This document shows, piece after piece, positions 10,767 through 23,687 of a DNA stretch of 64,000 nt. Position 1 is the first letter of the stretch; each line of letters opens with the position of its first letter. The DNA lies in the NCBI GenBank assembly GCA_032716605.1, contig CM064580.1, forward strand, positions 35,928,001 through 35,992,000. The letters run 5' to 3'. The position numbers were made by a program, and so were the translations under genes. Under the pieces are notes generated by a model. It saw only the letters and a list, made by a program, of their open reading frames with translations. It had not been told where the DNA came from and searched no databases. This DNA is from Paralithodes platypus (lineage: Eukaryota; Arthropoda; Malacostraca; Decapoda; Lithodidae).

Positions 10767-10831
10767 ACACCGGGAGTCGAAACTCCACCCATGGTTACTA
10801 GTCCAGTGAGCCACTCAGCCACGTCTCCTCA
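10767..10831 (-). mobile_element. tRNA-derived (Ser/Leu-like) promoter segment, SINE head or decayed tRNA
   Basis: On the minus strand GAGACGTGGCTGAGTGGCTC carries a textbook A box (TGGCTGAGTGG, plus-strand 10811-10821). About 25 bases later comes a B-box-like GGAGTTTCGACTCC (plus 10773-10786). The layout resembles a serine/leucine tRNA gene with a shortened middle. I could not fold a full cloverleaf, so a SINE head or tRNA pseudogene is more likely than a working tRNA. Confidence 0.5.
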
Positions 10832-11317
10832 TATTCCCCTTTATCTTTTCCTCCACACTTTTGTCTCATTTGTTCTTCCCATTACCTTGTCTTCCTTACC
10901 ACTGTCGTCATTCCCCCCCCCCCCCCTTCCCTCCGTCTCTTCCTTCTAGTTCAGACCTAAACTATACACACCCATCTGCAGCGTGCCGTTCCCTTTCCTT
11001 CACGTGACTCACCTTGGTCTTTCCCACTTCTCTCCATATCTTCATCCCATCCTCTCCCTCACTGTTCTCTTCCCCCTTACCAATATGTTTTCCCTATAGG
11101 TTTCTTTTTCATCCCCATTTCTCTCTCAATTATTACACCTATTCCTCCTCCCTTTTCTCCTCCCCCTTACCTGCATTTATTTACACATATGATTCCAATA
11201 TATTCCTTACACCTCTCTCTATTTCTCCCCCCCTCCCTCCCTTCTTCCTCTTCATGCTGAACCACCTACACCCTACAGCCTGTCCATCATCGTCACGCAC
11301 TGTATATATATATATAG
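10832..11317 (+). repeat. Polypyrimidine tract, first of a duplicated pair
   Basis: A C/T-rich plus strand with a C-run at about 10913-10926. Its end (CTGAACCACCTACACCC, then ATCGTCACG) is similar to 11850-11894 (CTGAACCAGCCACACCC, then CCGTCACG). An ancient duplication on either side of the LINE remnant at 11318-11690 is likely. No gene was seen. Confidence 0.45.
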
Positions 11318-11690
11318 TACAAAGGAAGTACAAAGGAAGTACAAAGGAAATCAAGCAACAACAGATCTAGTGACCCTTCTAGGTTGCTTGTCCTCCAAAA
11401 CACTGAGGATCAAGTGTCCAAACAGTGGTTTAGAGTGGGTAAGGGAACATTGGAAAGGGAATTACTGCCCTGGAACTAATGTCCGTGGCAGGATTAGGAT
11501 GTTAGTAGGGGACAGATGGGTTAGTAACTGAGGGGGGGATAAAATAAAGTTATTCATTTACAAACGCAGTCAGTCGCGGGTTTGATGCGAGATATTTGTC
11601 TAGGCGGAGTTTAAATGAATCAACGGTGATGCAGTCTATAACGTTTCCGGGGAAGCCCATTCCACAAGTTGACAACTCGATTGAAATATA
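11318..11690 (-). pseudogene. Third-type non-LTR retrotransposon, last codons and 3' end
   Basis: On the minus strand from 11688 the frame reads NRVVNLWNGLP and, after a one-base slip, VIDCITVDSFKLRLDKYLAS, then a stop. This is the extreme C-terminus typical of CR1/L2-like pol proteins. A 3' UTR of about 230 bp follows and finishes in three copies of CTTCCTTTGTAC. A (TA)n run at 11682-11700 borders the 5'-truncated side. Confidence 0.7.
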
Positions 11691-11699
11691 TATATATAT

Positions 11700-11960
11700 A
11701 ATTCCCTTCCTCCCATACTTCTTTCAATAACGTTTCCCCTTCTCTTCCTTTTGTCTGTTATCTTTTATGCCTCTCCTTTTCACCTTCCTTTTTCTTACCC
11801 CTGTCTCTCGCTGTCTTCCCCCCCCCTCCCCTCCTCCCCTCTTCCTCTCCATCCTGAACCAGCCACACCCAGCAGTCTACCCCCCACCGTCACGTTCCGG
11901 AGGACCCCCCCCTCCCCCCCTACACACACACACCCTTTCTCATTCACACTTACATCTGGA
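11700..11960 (+). repeat. Polypyrimidine tract, second of a duplicated pair
   Basis: C/T-rich with C-runs at 11819-11827 and 11905-11920. Overlapping serine/proline-rich frames are composition artefacts. See the partner tract at 10832-11317. Confidence 0.45.
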
Positions 11961-12264
11961 TACTAAAGTTCGCCGAAAACCTATACATGAGGAACTATGC
12001 AAATATAAAATTTGACACATGACTTTAACAGTTCCCAATTGTTTTCTAGCATCATTTGACTGATACTTCCAAATAATCAGCTAGGTGTACTTTTACATGG
12101 AGGTAATGCGGTTTTGTCTTCAAAGTTATCGACAAACTTTTTAATCCAATTGTACAAACATGCTTCCTCGCACTCTCTTTCTCTGTTCCGAACAATGTCG
12201 ATTTTACTTTATCCATTTCTGATCCTACTTATGTTCAGATGTTTCTTATATACAGCAATTCACC

Positions 12265-12763
12265 TTAACCCCTTTAACACCATGGCGTATTTTTCGAATG
12301 ATACTAACTACCCCAGGACATGTATATTCCATATCGGAACGACTTCTTAAAGAGAAAAAATTATAATAGGCAATCTGAGTTAAACCTTGAATTAGTTTGA
12401 TGACAATAATTGTATTTCAGTTACCGACAACATAGCCTCTATTTCATCCTCCCGCTTTAATCCCCATTAATGTCTTCTCCTTTACCTCTCTCCTCTCCAT
12501 TCTCTCTCTATTTACAGACACGGACTTAATTATGTCTCTGGTAATCCCAATTGTCAGTCACATAGGACGTGGCTCAAGAACCTGTCTCACGCCTCCCCAA
12601 GAGCACTACCCATAACACCAGCCTGACAGACGAAGAAAGACAGTAAAGTGGAAATAAAAACTCGGGCTTGCAATTTAAAAACACGTTTCATGGCGACGAT
12701 AGGAAAAATACAGAAGGAGCAATTTAAAAACAATGTTCAGTGCCAAGTGCTCAGAGGGATTAA
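12265..12763. mobile_element. Candidate TTAA element, about 500 bp
   Basis: TTAA at 12265-12268 and 12760-12763, with diverged inverted ends: CCCCTTTAACACCATGG on the left, and TCCCTCTGAGCACTTGG reading inward from the right. No coding capacity. Confidence 0.4.
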
Positions 12764-14251
12764 TTACTGAGAAAGAAATGACCCGTGCAGGAAAGGCAAT
12801 GTGTGGAGGAATGCAGTATACATATCACGTCTTCAGGTACAGAAACCGGCTCCGTCGTTGTGAAAATACCTTTAAGTCTTCTTCATGAGAAGGGATATTT
12901 AAACAGCGAGGCATTTAACCATTTCAAAATGGTGATTTCATTATCATTTTATTCTGACGAAAACGTATAGTTTGTTTCGAGTGACGCAAAAATTCATATC
13001 CCTAGTCAGTTGGTATCACGATACTTGAGGACAAAATATGAAACTGTCTCTGCTTCATAGTATTTCCAAGTTTTCGTAATCAATAATGTTTCGAAACAAA
13101 ATCCTAGTAATAACTAAGTGATGAAGATGGGGACATCGCAATAAATAAAACAAAAACAAATATATATATATATACAGAAGAAGGTAAAATAGTATAAAAT
13201 AACAACTGTAGTGAGTTTATCAGCTAAATACGGACTTGCAAAAATCTAAAGTGCTATATAGTGTCTACTGTATATTAACCTTTCGACTTCCCTTGATTCT
13301 TCCCAAGCTGCGCAAAATAGTCTAATGATGTCCAGAATAAAGGGTTCGCCGTACTGAAATGATTAAAGGATTTCTTCAAGGGCACGGGTGTTTAATCAGC
13401 GAACTCCTCCCTTTAAAACAGCGATCCAGGTCAAGGCCCATCATTATGCAGTAGTTACTCACGACTCACAGTAAAAAAAAGTTGCTTAAAGTCATCTTAA
13501 CCTTCTGTAATTAACTAGCTTAAGTTAACAATTTAGTTCTAACTTAAACTAAGATAATGTAACTTACCTTAAGCTAGCATAATAGTAATTACTTTAATCT
13601 AGTATAAGCTTATTTAACCCAATTGAGTCTAATATAACTTTACCTTCAATACTTTAACCAAATACATTCTAATTCAATTTATTCAATTAATATAAGGTAA
13701 GTAAAGCATATCTACTTTAACCTTATAAATCAAACATGAATCATTAAAACCGAATAATACCTAACTTAATTTAATATTACAAATCTTATACAACCTGATC
13801 TTACCAATTCTGATCTAACCCACCCAAATAAAACTAAAATCTGATAGTGGGGATGAGTTGTCCAGAGGAGTTGACTGACCATGACCTAGACACCTTACAA
13901 CTTTTATTCTAAGGATATACCCTTTTTTTTTTTATCCCAATCTATTTTAACCTAACCTAAAATATATTAATGCAACTTACTCTGACCAAACCTAATGCTG
14001 AGAGTGGAATTATTTTGGCCACTACCACCGTTCATCATGACATTGATTTGAGATATGATCCCATTCCAATCTAAACTAATTTCACAAGGCCTTATCTAAC
14101 ATACTAAATGACATACCAACAACAACAACAACAACGACGACGATGACGACGATAATGATGATAATGCTGATAATGATAATAATAATAATTAATATCAAAA
14201 TAAACTAACATTAACTAAATAAAACTGAGTAGGCTAAATTTGTCCAGTGGG
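12764..14251. other. No gene seen; CTTAA/TTAAC-rich AT DNA
   Basis: Low-GC sequence with many CTTAA, TAACTT and CTAACTTAA words (13490-14000) and a poly-T at 13924-13935. A short AAC/GAC/GATAAT trinucleotide patch lies at 14120-14195. A possible small TTAACC element lies at about 13276-13366. Nothing coding was recognised. Confidence 0.5.
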
Positions 14252-14577
14252 TTGAGGGGAGATCTCCACTTGAGGGATTTTTTTCTTGACCACTTTCTCC
14301 CTCATGTTTAGCCCCATTGCTTTTGATATTATAAAACGTTTGCCCCATTAGTTTAGCGATTTTAAGAACTTTCACCCCATATTAAGACCTTTCGTGCAAT
14401 TCAGGTGTCGATTTTATCCTGGCGAGCGATAGCGAGCCTGTAATTTAAGAGGAACCGGCCTTCGGCCAGGACATTTTTCTACCGAAAAATGTACAAATTT
14501 ATCTTGAAAGGGACTCAAGGGGGTGTAATTTTAAGCTTGATGGAGGTCTAGGGAACAAACTAAATACCTCCCCTTAA
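14252..14577 (+). mobile_element. TTAA MITE family 2, copy d
   Basis: Flanks TTGA (14252-14255) and TTAA (14574-14577), ends GGGGAG and CTCCCC. It contains CCTCATGTTTAGCCCCATT, the subrepeats, the GGCGAGCGATAGCGAGCC core, CGGCCTTCGGCCAGG and GATGGAGGTCTAGGGAAC. Confidence 0.85.
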
Positions 14578-14743
14578 GCTTACCAACCACAGCCACATTA
14601 CTTCACATCTAGGACTATAGAGCACACAACGTGAAGCCCCACATATCAATATACAGTATAGTATATATATACTGTATATTGCCCCAACTGACAGAACACA
14701 GCCAACCACCGTCACTATGTATTAAGAGGTACAATCAGGCTAT

Positions 14744-14901
14744 TTAACCCTTCGGTATTTGAGGGCGCATTGCTTTATTTTGATAAGTTTTCAGTAAGCA
14801 TCTTAATCAACCCCTTAAGTATTCCCGTAAATCCTCATCTTAATCTGGACAATAGTGATAGCCTAAACTGCTAAAAAGTGTCAAAGTGCTGAAGGGGCTA
14901 A
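14744..14901. mobile_element. Small TTAACCC-type MITE
   Basis: TTAA (14744-14747) then CCCTTCGGTATTTGAGG. The right end is CAAAGTGCTGAAGGGG then CTAA (14898-14901). Its length is 158 bp with imperfect inverted ends. It is related in end style to family 3. Confidence 0.5.
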
Positions 14902-15251
14902 GCAAGGGTCTTGTTTTTGCCACACATCTCACACCATGCACCCACCATAGCGCACCCAGACGCCCTCACACAGACAACACAATCCAACCCAGTAACATTC
15001 AAGAGATGATATAATATATACTGTATATATATATATATATATAAATTACTTAACTTTTCGATAAGATTACTTATATATTTTTAAAAGTACCACCAGTAAA
15101 CATTAATCCGTCTGTAGGTCCGTCGTAGTGAATGCAAACAACAAAATATGTTTATTTCTTTCTCAAACTGATGATGTCTATTTCAGTTTGATCCATTTAA
15201 CACTTCTAGTAGTAAGAGGGATGAGCATATTGGACCTGGTAGTTTCATGCG
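14902..15251. other. No gene seen; short (TA)n at about 15013-15043
   Basis: No coding or RNA feature recognised. An 8-unit-scale TA run is present. Confidence 0.5.
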
Positions 15252-15819
15252 TTAACCCCTTCTGTACCGGCGACGTCTGTATAATTGTATTCGTGCTATT
15301 ATTTGGACGATTTTGTGCAGATTAAGAAGGATCTGTGGCAGTCAAAAAGGTTAAGGGGGGTGACCTGCTTTTTTGTTATTTATGTCATTTTCTCTCTTTC
15401 TCTGGCTTGTATCCATTCGGCCCCATTCAGCCTACTGTTTTAAGACGTTTATCCCCATATAGGTGTCGATTTCTTCCTGGCGAGCGATAGCGAGCCAGCA
15501 TTATATGAAGAAATCCGACTTCGCCGGAGACATTTTTCTATCGAAAAATTTACAAATTTAGCCCGCTGTCAAACAAAAATTAAAAATATGCTGGCTCGCT
15601 ACCGCTCACCAGTAAACAATTGACACCTGGATGGGGATAAACGTCTTAAAACAGTAGGCTGAATGGGGACAAATGGATACAAGGCAGAGAAAGATAGAAA
15701 AGGACAGAAAAAACAGGTCACCCCCCTTAAGTGAGATAGTTCGAAGCCTGTTGAATAGTAGCTGTTTAATAGTAGCCGGAGTAAAGTTAAAAGGATAGTG
15801 CTGGTATTGGAAGGGTTAC
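15252..15819 (+). mobile_element. Family-3 TTAA MITE, interrupted by a family-1 MITE
   Basis: TTAA at 15252-15255 then CCCCTTCTGTACCGGCGACG. The right end is TGCTGGTATTGGAAGGG then TTAC at 15816-15819. With the 15351-15730 insertion removed (keeping one TTAA) the element is about 192 bp. It then aligns through its centre with the uninterrupted copy at 47973-48187: both have GATCTGTGG(C/T)AGTCA before the TTAA and GTGAGATAGTT after it. Confidence 0.85.
15351..15730. mobile_element. TTAA MITE family 1, copy 2 (nested, two alpha ends)
   Basis: TTAA at both edges (15351-15354, 15727-15730) and a near-perfect palindrome with ends GGGGGGTGACCTGC. The arms contain TCCATTCGGCCCCATTCAGC, CTGGCGAGCGATAGCGAGCC and the complement. 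It lies inside a family-3 element, so its insertion is younger than that element. Confidence 0.93.
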
Positions 15820-15830
15820 AAGCGTCTAGG

Positions 15831-16604
15831 GAGCTACCTACACCATTTGTATTGCAACGTAAGTTAACCGTACAGTCAATAAGTCATTTTAAGTAAACGT
15901 TCATAAGTAACACAAAATATAACTATTATATTTAGATAATACGAATCCAAATGCTATTAAGTAAATTTAGATAACATTTTATTAGGCAAACACTTTTTAG
16001 ATAAAGCGAAAACTATGATAATAGTACATAATCTTTGTTTGTATTGGCAAAACTTAATATGTTATGGTAGTTTCAAATAACTCTTTACTATTCATCTTGC
16101 TTTAATATGTTTACGTTTGCGTTCCCTTTCCAGGTCAACTTTGCATCATCATCATCCTAATTTTAAGACTGAAGCCAATGCGTAGGAAGCACCAGCAAAG
16201 ACCGAACATATAATCCTCTCATCCTTCATGATGATAAATTGTGCTCCCACCAAATAATAGAGCATTAGTTGACAGCCTTCAGTTATATTATTCAATCACC
16301 CGCAAATGATGCTCCTTCCGCAAGTCAATATACCATTACGCTGCACATTACTGTATATATCAAAGTTGTAGCAGACTATTCATTATGAAATGTATTATGA
16401 TAATGTAACTTACGTGTTCCGTAGAGAGCTTATTGTATATACATCTGGGTACCTATTTTATCTAAAAAATAATAATACATAGAGAAAACAGAACAGCGCA
16501 GTGAAGGAATAAAGTAAAAATTGAATGTTTAACAAAGGTTACCGTACGTTTATGTCATGTCTGTACGACATTCTGCAATACCAATAGCACACAGTAATAA
16601 AGAG
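15831..16604. other. No gene seen; AT-rich
   Basis: AT-rich, unique-looking DNA. I see nothing in it. Confidence 0.55.
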
Positions 16605-16605
16605 A

Positions 16606-17845
<1,240 letters not shown>

Positions 17846-17869
17846 TCTCTCTCTCTGGCAATTATTTCT

Positions 17870-18780
17870 TGCTTTGGAATTATTTTACATACAGTGTTTT
17901 GCTTTACCTTTAGCTATCTTATCTTTTAAATTTTAGAATATCTGTCGACATTTCACTTACACTACAAATATATTCTTCACTGTTTTAAGATTTCCTCATT
18001 CCATTCTGTTCAATGTTTATATTTTTGTTTTATCTTAATTTTGTAATCAAATGTGCAGATTTCAGTTAAATGTATATGCTCCTCAAATTCTGCATCTTTC
18101 CATTTGATTCCCCGGTATGTTTTTAAATACTGTTATTTTTTTGCGTACGTGTTTTTTCTCTTTTATATTATGTTTCATCTCCCAATATTTGTCTTACATT
18201 TTGCTGAGTATTTGCGTATGTGGTACCCTGAGCCATAATCCAGGTAATGTCATTGTTATGCTCCTTCCATCCCTTCACCGCCTCCCCAGCCCTCTGTCAG
18301 GTACACATTCAAGGCACCAGGCAAAACGAAAAATATCAACATTTATTCCCTTAATTTTGTCACTCAGCAGTATATTTATTTCAAACATATTTTGGGTGTT
18401 TGTTATTGCAAGACATGAGATTGTTTTATTGCTATGGAAAGTTTAGATATATTAAATAGAACAGATTGGGAAGCTACGGTACTAAATATAGGTATTACAA
18501 TTGAGGTAGTCAAAATTATACATAAATAATTTGTATGGCAATATGCTATTTATTATACTTAAAACAGAACTAAGTTAAAATAATACTGAACAACTTTACT
18601 ATAAGTTGTCTCTTCATATCATTTTACGCGAGAATCAAATGAATGAATTTATGCAGAAAGTCGGCTCTCACCTTGAGACACAATTCACTATAAAACATCA
18701 TGACTTGGGGATTATAACTGGGAATTATAGGAAATATCCCATACGTAATCACTAGCAACTTTTTGTCTCCCTAAAAATGT
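17870..18780. other. No gene seen; T-rich
   Basis: T-rich sequence with short hydrophobic open frames and no recognised family. I do not call them genes. Confidence 0.5.
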
Positions 18781-18998
18781 CTAAAGCCGGTATCACACGA
18801 GTGTTTTTTCCCTCAACATTTATCCTCAACACTGGACTGGCAGCTTATGAGGTCAACATTTATAATATTTCTGTCATCTAAATGCATCTACCATCAGTCT
18901 AGATTCCGATACCAGTGCACTATATTCCAGAAATGTTGCCAGAAATGTTTTGAACATCGAATGTTGACTATAAAAGCTCTTGTGTGATACAGGCTTAA
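18781..18998. mobile_element. MITE with TATCACAC ends
   Basis: Inverted ends AGCCGGTATCACACGAG and, from the right, AGCCTGTATCACACAAGAG. Flanks are CTAA (18781-18784) and TTAA (18995-18998). The element is 218 bp, with internal complementarity around ATGTTGACTATAAAAG/TCAACATTTATAAT. No coding sequence. Confidence 0.75.
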
Positions 18999-19098
18999 GA
19001 AGGACCATATTATGTTACCAAAAACTGCACCATAGCTCTTCACTGCTAGACATATCCCTCTTCAGTAGTTACGATGGGTAGGATAACATGAAAAAGCC

Positions 19099-19488
19099 TT
19101 GAGGGGGGTCACCGGCTTTTTTTTTATCTTTCTCTCCTTTTCTCTCTTTCCCTGGCTTCATCCATTCGGCCCCATTCAGCCAACTGTTGTAAGACGTTTA
19201 TCCCCATCCAGGTGTCGATTTCTTCCTGGCGAGCGATGGCGAGCCAGCATTGTATGGAAAAATCCGGCTTCGCCTGAGAAAGTTTTCTATCGAAAAATTT
19301 ACAAATTTAGCTTGCTGTCAAAACAGAAAGTCAGTATTATATATGCTGGTTCGCTACCGCTCGCCAGGAAAATATTGACACCTGGATGGGGGTAAACGTT
19401 TTAAAACAGTAGGCTGAATGGGGCTGAATGGATCCAAGCCAAAGAGAGAGGGAGAGAAAGAGAAAACAAGCGAGGTGGGCTCCCTTAC
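19099..19488. mobile_element. TTAA MITE family 1, copy 3 (alpha/beta ends)
   Basis: The left end is TTGA then GGGGGGTCACCGGC (alpha type). The right end reads inward as GGGAGCCCACCTCGC after TTAC (beta type). The arms carry CTGGCGAGCGATGGCGAGCC and the complement of CTGGCGAGCGGTAGCGAACC. Confidence 0.9.
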
Positions 19489-19908
19489 CCAGATTGAATA
19501 GATCAGTAGCAGTGAGCACTTTAATATCATATCATACATTGCATAATCATTTACATTATGTGCTTGCCTGTGTTGTCACGATACTTCAGTCACCCCTTCA
19601 TAATTTTATCATTACTCACGCTTGAGAGGGAGCGAACTCAAGACTCCTGTGTAGGAAGTAGGAAGTCAAGACGCTCTCCACTAGACTATAGGCTGGCTGG
19701 TCGAGCAGAATGAGTTTCTTACTTATAATTTAGCTATCATTATACGATTTTATTCAATTTAGGAAGGAAACTTTAACTCAGAGGGCTAATTTGTTCCGCA
19801 TTTTAGAGATCCTTCAAAAACTGCATCTCATAAAGTCCATATTATAATGTAGAAACGCGTTATCGTATCTCAAGGTGGTTAAGTAATCAGGATGAACTGT
19901 GAGAATAC
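19489..19908. other. No gene; tRNA-like remnant and decayed MITE-like sequence
   Basis: On the minus strand, plus 19627-19692 has TAGTCTAGTGGAGAGCG (an A-box match) and GAGTTCGCTCC (a weak B box), so a tRNA-derived SINE remnant is possible. TACGATTTTATTCAATTTAG at about 19743 resembles the interior of family 3. Nothing coding. Confidence 0.4.
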
Positions 19909-20123
19909 CTATAGTCTATTCGCTATAAGGAGGCGAGAAATCATGACCTCTAACCTCTGTACTTCAAAAACGACTAGAGTAATCGAGCTAATATGTCTAC
20001 CATTTGGGAAGAGTCAGTCAAGGAATAGATGTGGACATTTACAGCCAATTTGCTCTAGCGTGTTTTGAGTTACAGAGGATAGAGGTCATGATTTTTCGCC
20101 TACTTACAGCGACTATACTATAG
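19909..20123. mobile_element. Fold-back element with ~65-bp inverted repeats
   Basis: The left arm 19909-19977 contains GCGAGAAATCATGACCTC and ACCTCTGTACTTC. The right arm 20057-20123 carries their near-perfect complements, such as GAGGTCATGATTTTTCGCC. The outer ends are CTATAG on both sides, so a TA target is possible. Total length is 215 bp, non-coding. Confidence 0.8.
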
Positions 20124-20442
20124 CAGGTAAATATGACTGAGGCATACCAAACCAACTTGGATGCAATAGAGCAGCTCTTCCCGTGTCTTTGAACCTATTC
20201 ATCTTTCCCCGTGAGTGAGTTAGCTGCGCCCCTCCCTCCCTCCAGTACGGCCGCGCCAGGTGGGTCACGAGTCATTAACGTGGGACAGGTGACGCCCCTC
20301 CTGGGATCTGAAGGGCGACACTATACTGGAGTCTGGGGGTGAACGGCCACTACTTCCCATCAATAGAATATGCTGTTATGATTACTGTGTCCAATGTTAG
20401 GGATAAGCGATATTCACACATGCACCCATAAACGCGCGCGCT
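20124..20442. other. No gene seen; locally GC-richer
   Basis: A moderately GC-rich stretch (20215-20345). No coding match and no promoter motif I would defend. Confidence 0.45.
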
Positions 20443-20447
20443 CTCTA

Positions 20448-20524
<77 letters not shown>

Positions 20525-20536
20525 CACACACACACA
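20443..20536 (+). repeat. (CT)n then (CA)n microsatellite
   Basis: About 37 CT units, then a short ACACACAC run. Confidence 0.97.
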
Positions 20537-21204
20537 ATACGATAACTGAAATAGCACTTAATACCTCCCCATTATTCCACTTAAAATATGGGTAACATAA
20601 TACAAAGAAAAATTTAGAAAATATAACGATTTAGAACAAAATATTTAAGATCAAGATAAAGTTGGTAATGCGACTAGATTTGTTTTTATCATCTATGCGT
20701 CAAACGTTGAGTCTTTCTTCACTTGGCAGATTAAACATATCTTGGCAAATGTTATCTTGTTTCACATACTATGCTTTCATTAATGTCATTGGAGGTGTTT
20801 GGTGTTGTGGTGAAATTAATAAAATGTAGATTATATGATTTTTTTAACCTGTACTTTAACTAACACATACACACAAACGCATGTCAGTAAATATGTATTT
20901 TACAAATGATGAAAAATATATATCGTTATCATTTAAATCCATACCAATAAGTCATTGATAAAATATATCAAAATATATAAACTGAAACATTATAGAGTTT
21001 GTTGTATGTATTTGTGGTTGTAATTTTCTATTAATACGAATAAACTTAGTTGGAAAATCTAGTTGTCCATCCATCCTGACAACTATGTAAAATTGACCCA
21101 GTTGACCCCAAGACAGAGGGGGGCCAGGACCCCCACCACGATACACTGACACACACAACCCCACATAGAAGTCCAGACTATAAACTGCCCGTGAAGTACT
21201 CTTG
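20537..21204. other. No gene seen; AT-rich
   Basis: AT-rich DNA, nothing recognised. Confidence 0.5.
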
Positions 21205-21208
21205 CAAT

Positions 21209-21276
<68 letters not shown>

Positions 21277-21294
21277 GTTTTTTTTTTTTTTTTA
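21205..21294. repeat. (TA)n and poly-T
   Basis: About 30 TA units at 21208-21269, followed by an 18-T run at about 21277-21294. Confidence 0.95.
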
Positions 21295-21559
21295 GTGCAA
21301 AATACCATTAATCGGGTAACAATAGGCAACACAGCTAATGCAACATAAGCATAACTGCCTGGAGTAAACTTGTTAAGAATAGTGTCTTAGCTGATCAATG
21401 ACTACAAATGATGTTTCTTAAACCGAGTACATTAGGCTAGAGATAGCAAGTAAAGATAGCAATAATGTCATCTGATTACTAAGGTTAAAGTGCAATACAT
21501 GATTGAGAAATGGTCGAAACCAAATATTATTTTCACATATTATTAGCCTATGTAACTTG

Positions 21560-21954
21560 TTAAGGGAGCCCACCTCGATTTTTTTTTCTCTCTCTCTCCC
21601 TCTCTCTTTGGCTTGTAGGCTATCCATTCGGCCCTTTTCAGCCTACTGTTTTAAAACGTTTACCCCCATCCAGGTATCAATATTTTCCTGGCGAGCGGTA
21701 GCGAGCCTGCTTATACAGTATATATATTTGTTTTGACAGCAAGCTAAATTTGTAAATTTTACGATAGAAAAATTTCTCCGGCGAAGCCGGATTTCTCCAT
21801 ACAATGCTGGCTCGCTATCGCTCGCCAGGCAGAAATCGACACCTGGATGGGGATAAACGTCTTAAAACAGTTGGCTGAATGGGGCCGAATGGATACAAGC
21901 CATTGAAAGAAAGAAAAGGAAAGACAGATAAAAAAAGCCGGTGACCCCCCTCAA
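21560..21954. mobile_element. TTAA MITE family 1, copy 4 (beta/alpha ends)
   Basis: TTAA at 21560-21563 followed by GGGAGCCCACCTCG (beta). The right end is the alpha type GGTGACCCCCC, then TCAA. Arms and core are as in the other copies, with a CTCCGGCGAAGCCGG hairpin. Confidence 0.9.
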
Positions 21955-22190
21955 TGTTTGAGCGACAATAAAGGAAGGGTTAGAAGCAGCCAAGGCGTGA
22001 AGTTATGGATTTATTGGTACATTAACATACATTACCGGTCTTATCGGAGTCAAGCCTATTAAACTGGAGGCTGCATATATTATTAATCAGTCTTATCATT
22101 TGATCATACATGCATGCACAGTTGTGAGCAGAATTTGTTGGACAATTTTTTTAAGCACAAATACTGTATGATACACTGCCGATATACTTA

Positions 22191-22265
22191 TGATACTTTT
22201 GATGTGTTCGCTACTCTTCTAGCGGCACCGAGGAGCGCGACGCCCCTCGTTATGGGTGGTGATTT
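22191..22265 (-). mobile_element. Orphan 3' end of LINE-B
   Basis: GATGTGTTCGCTACTCTTCT, then GCGGCACCGAGGAGCGCGAC and GCCCCTCGTTATGGG, match the 3' end of the minus-strand LINE at 31633-32791. No coding part is present, so it is a 5'-truncated insertion. A (TA)-rich patch follows at 22283-22297. Confidence 0.8.
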
Positions 22266-22334
22266 ATATATTTTGTATAACTTATATATATATATAGCCA
22301 CAACAGTCATAATGCTGAGAATCACTAGTTAACG

Positions 22335-22714
22335 TTATGGGGGCCCACCTCGGTGTTTTATTCTCTCTCTCTCCCTCTCCCTCTCCCTCAGGGTGTTATC
22401 CATTCGGCCCCATTCAGCCTACTGTTTTAAGACATTTATCCCCATCCAGGTGTCGATGTTTTCCTGGCGAGCGCTAGCTGTATTTCATATCATATTTCTT
22501 GACAGCATGCTAAATTTGTACATTTTTCGATAGAAAAATTTCTCCGGCATAGCCGGATTTCTCCATACAATGCTGGCTCGCTATCGCTCGCCAGGAAATA
22601 ATTAACACCTGGATGGGCATAAATGTCTTAAATCAGTAGGCTGAATGGGGCCGAATGGATACAAGCCAGAGAAAGAGAGAAAGGGAGAGATATAAAGGAG
22701 GTGACCCCCCTTAA
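22335..22714. mobile_element. TTAA MITE family 1, copy 5 (beta/alpha ends)
   Basis: Flanks TTAT and TTAA. The left end is GGGGGCCCACCTCGG and the right end GGTGACCCCCC. It contains TCCATTCGGCCCCATTCAGC, CTGGCGAGCGCTAGC and the complement of GGCGAGCGATAGCGAGCC. Confidence 0.9.
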
Positions 22715-23635
22715 ATGTCTTGCTGTTATCACTGTGAGATGGTAAAGTATTCCTGATCACGACTGTACGTAGTTAGATTTTAAGCGTCCATTACAGAATT
22801 GATCAGGTTATAATCCAGATCGTGTGTTATATTACTTTAGCCAATAAATGGTTGGCTTTGACTCTTATAAATGGAACTAACTCGTTAAGTATTCGTTATG
22901 TCCGCACTTGTAAGTCAAACTAACCACATTATTATCGTCTACGCTTCTTAGAACAGCTTTGCAAATAAGTTAAACAAATATATATATTTGTATTGTATAT
23001 GCTCATATAAAGCTGGCATTCAGAATCGTACGTGTGAATATTAGCAGCCAGTAGGAGTTCGGCTTAAATGAGCACTTTAGATACAGACCGATAACATTTG
23101 AAATAGATAATACAACCTATTTGATTTCTAAATATCATATTTTCAATATTATTTATTCACATACCTACAGTAATTCATTGTCTATTAATTTCATTATTTC
23201 ATATATGTATCTATACGTTTACGTAACATTTTCATTTGGGGATGGCGAATATTTCGAAAGGAGTTCTCAATTTAAAATTATTTCTATAGTATACAAAATA
23301 TTTTCTTATATCGGGAAATAAATACACTAACATTATCGATGTGTGCATTTAAAGTCTGTAAACATGATCGATTTATCGTATTTCTATTAACACGATAGCA
23401 CTGATACTGTGTTAAAACTAATTCATGAATTAAGTGAACAACACGCGAGTTATGACATGATAGTTATGATTATAGTGTTGACCAGTAATTATAGAAAGAC
23501 CATTACTTCAGTCATGTATGTACTAAATATTATAATACTATTTTAAGTATGTGATTAGATAATATTCCGGCACTAAATTAAATTAAACTCAACTAATGAT
23601 ATGTTCCAGCAAGTAAAATATCAATATAAATACAT
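22715..23635. other. No gene seen; AT-rich
   Basis: AT-rich unique DNA. I see nothing in it. Confidence 0.5.
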
Positions 23636-23647
23636 ACATACATACAT

Positions 23648-23687
<40 letters not shown>

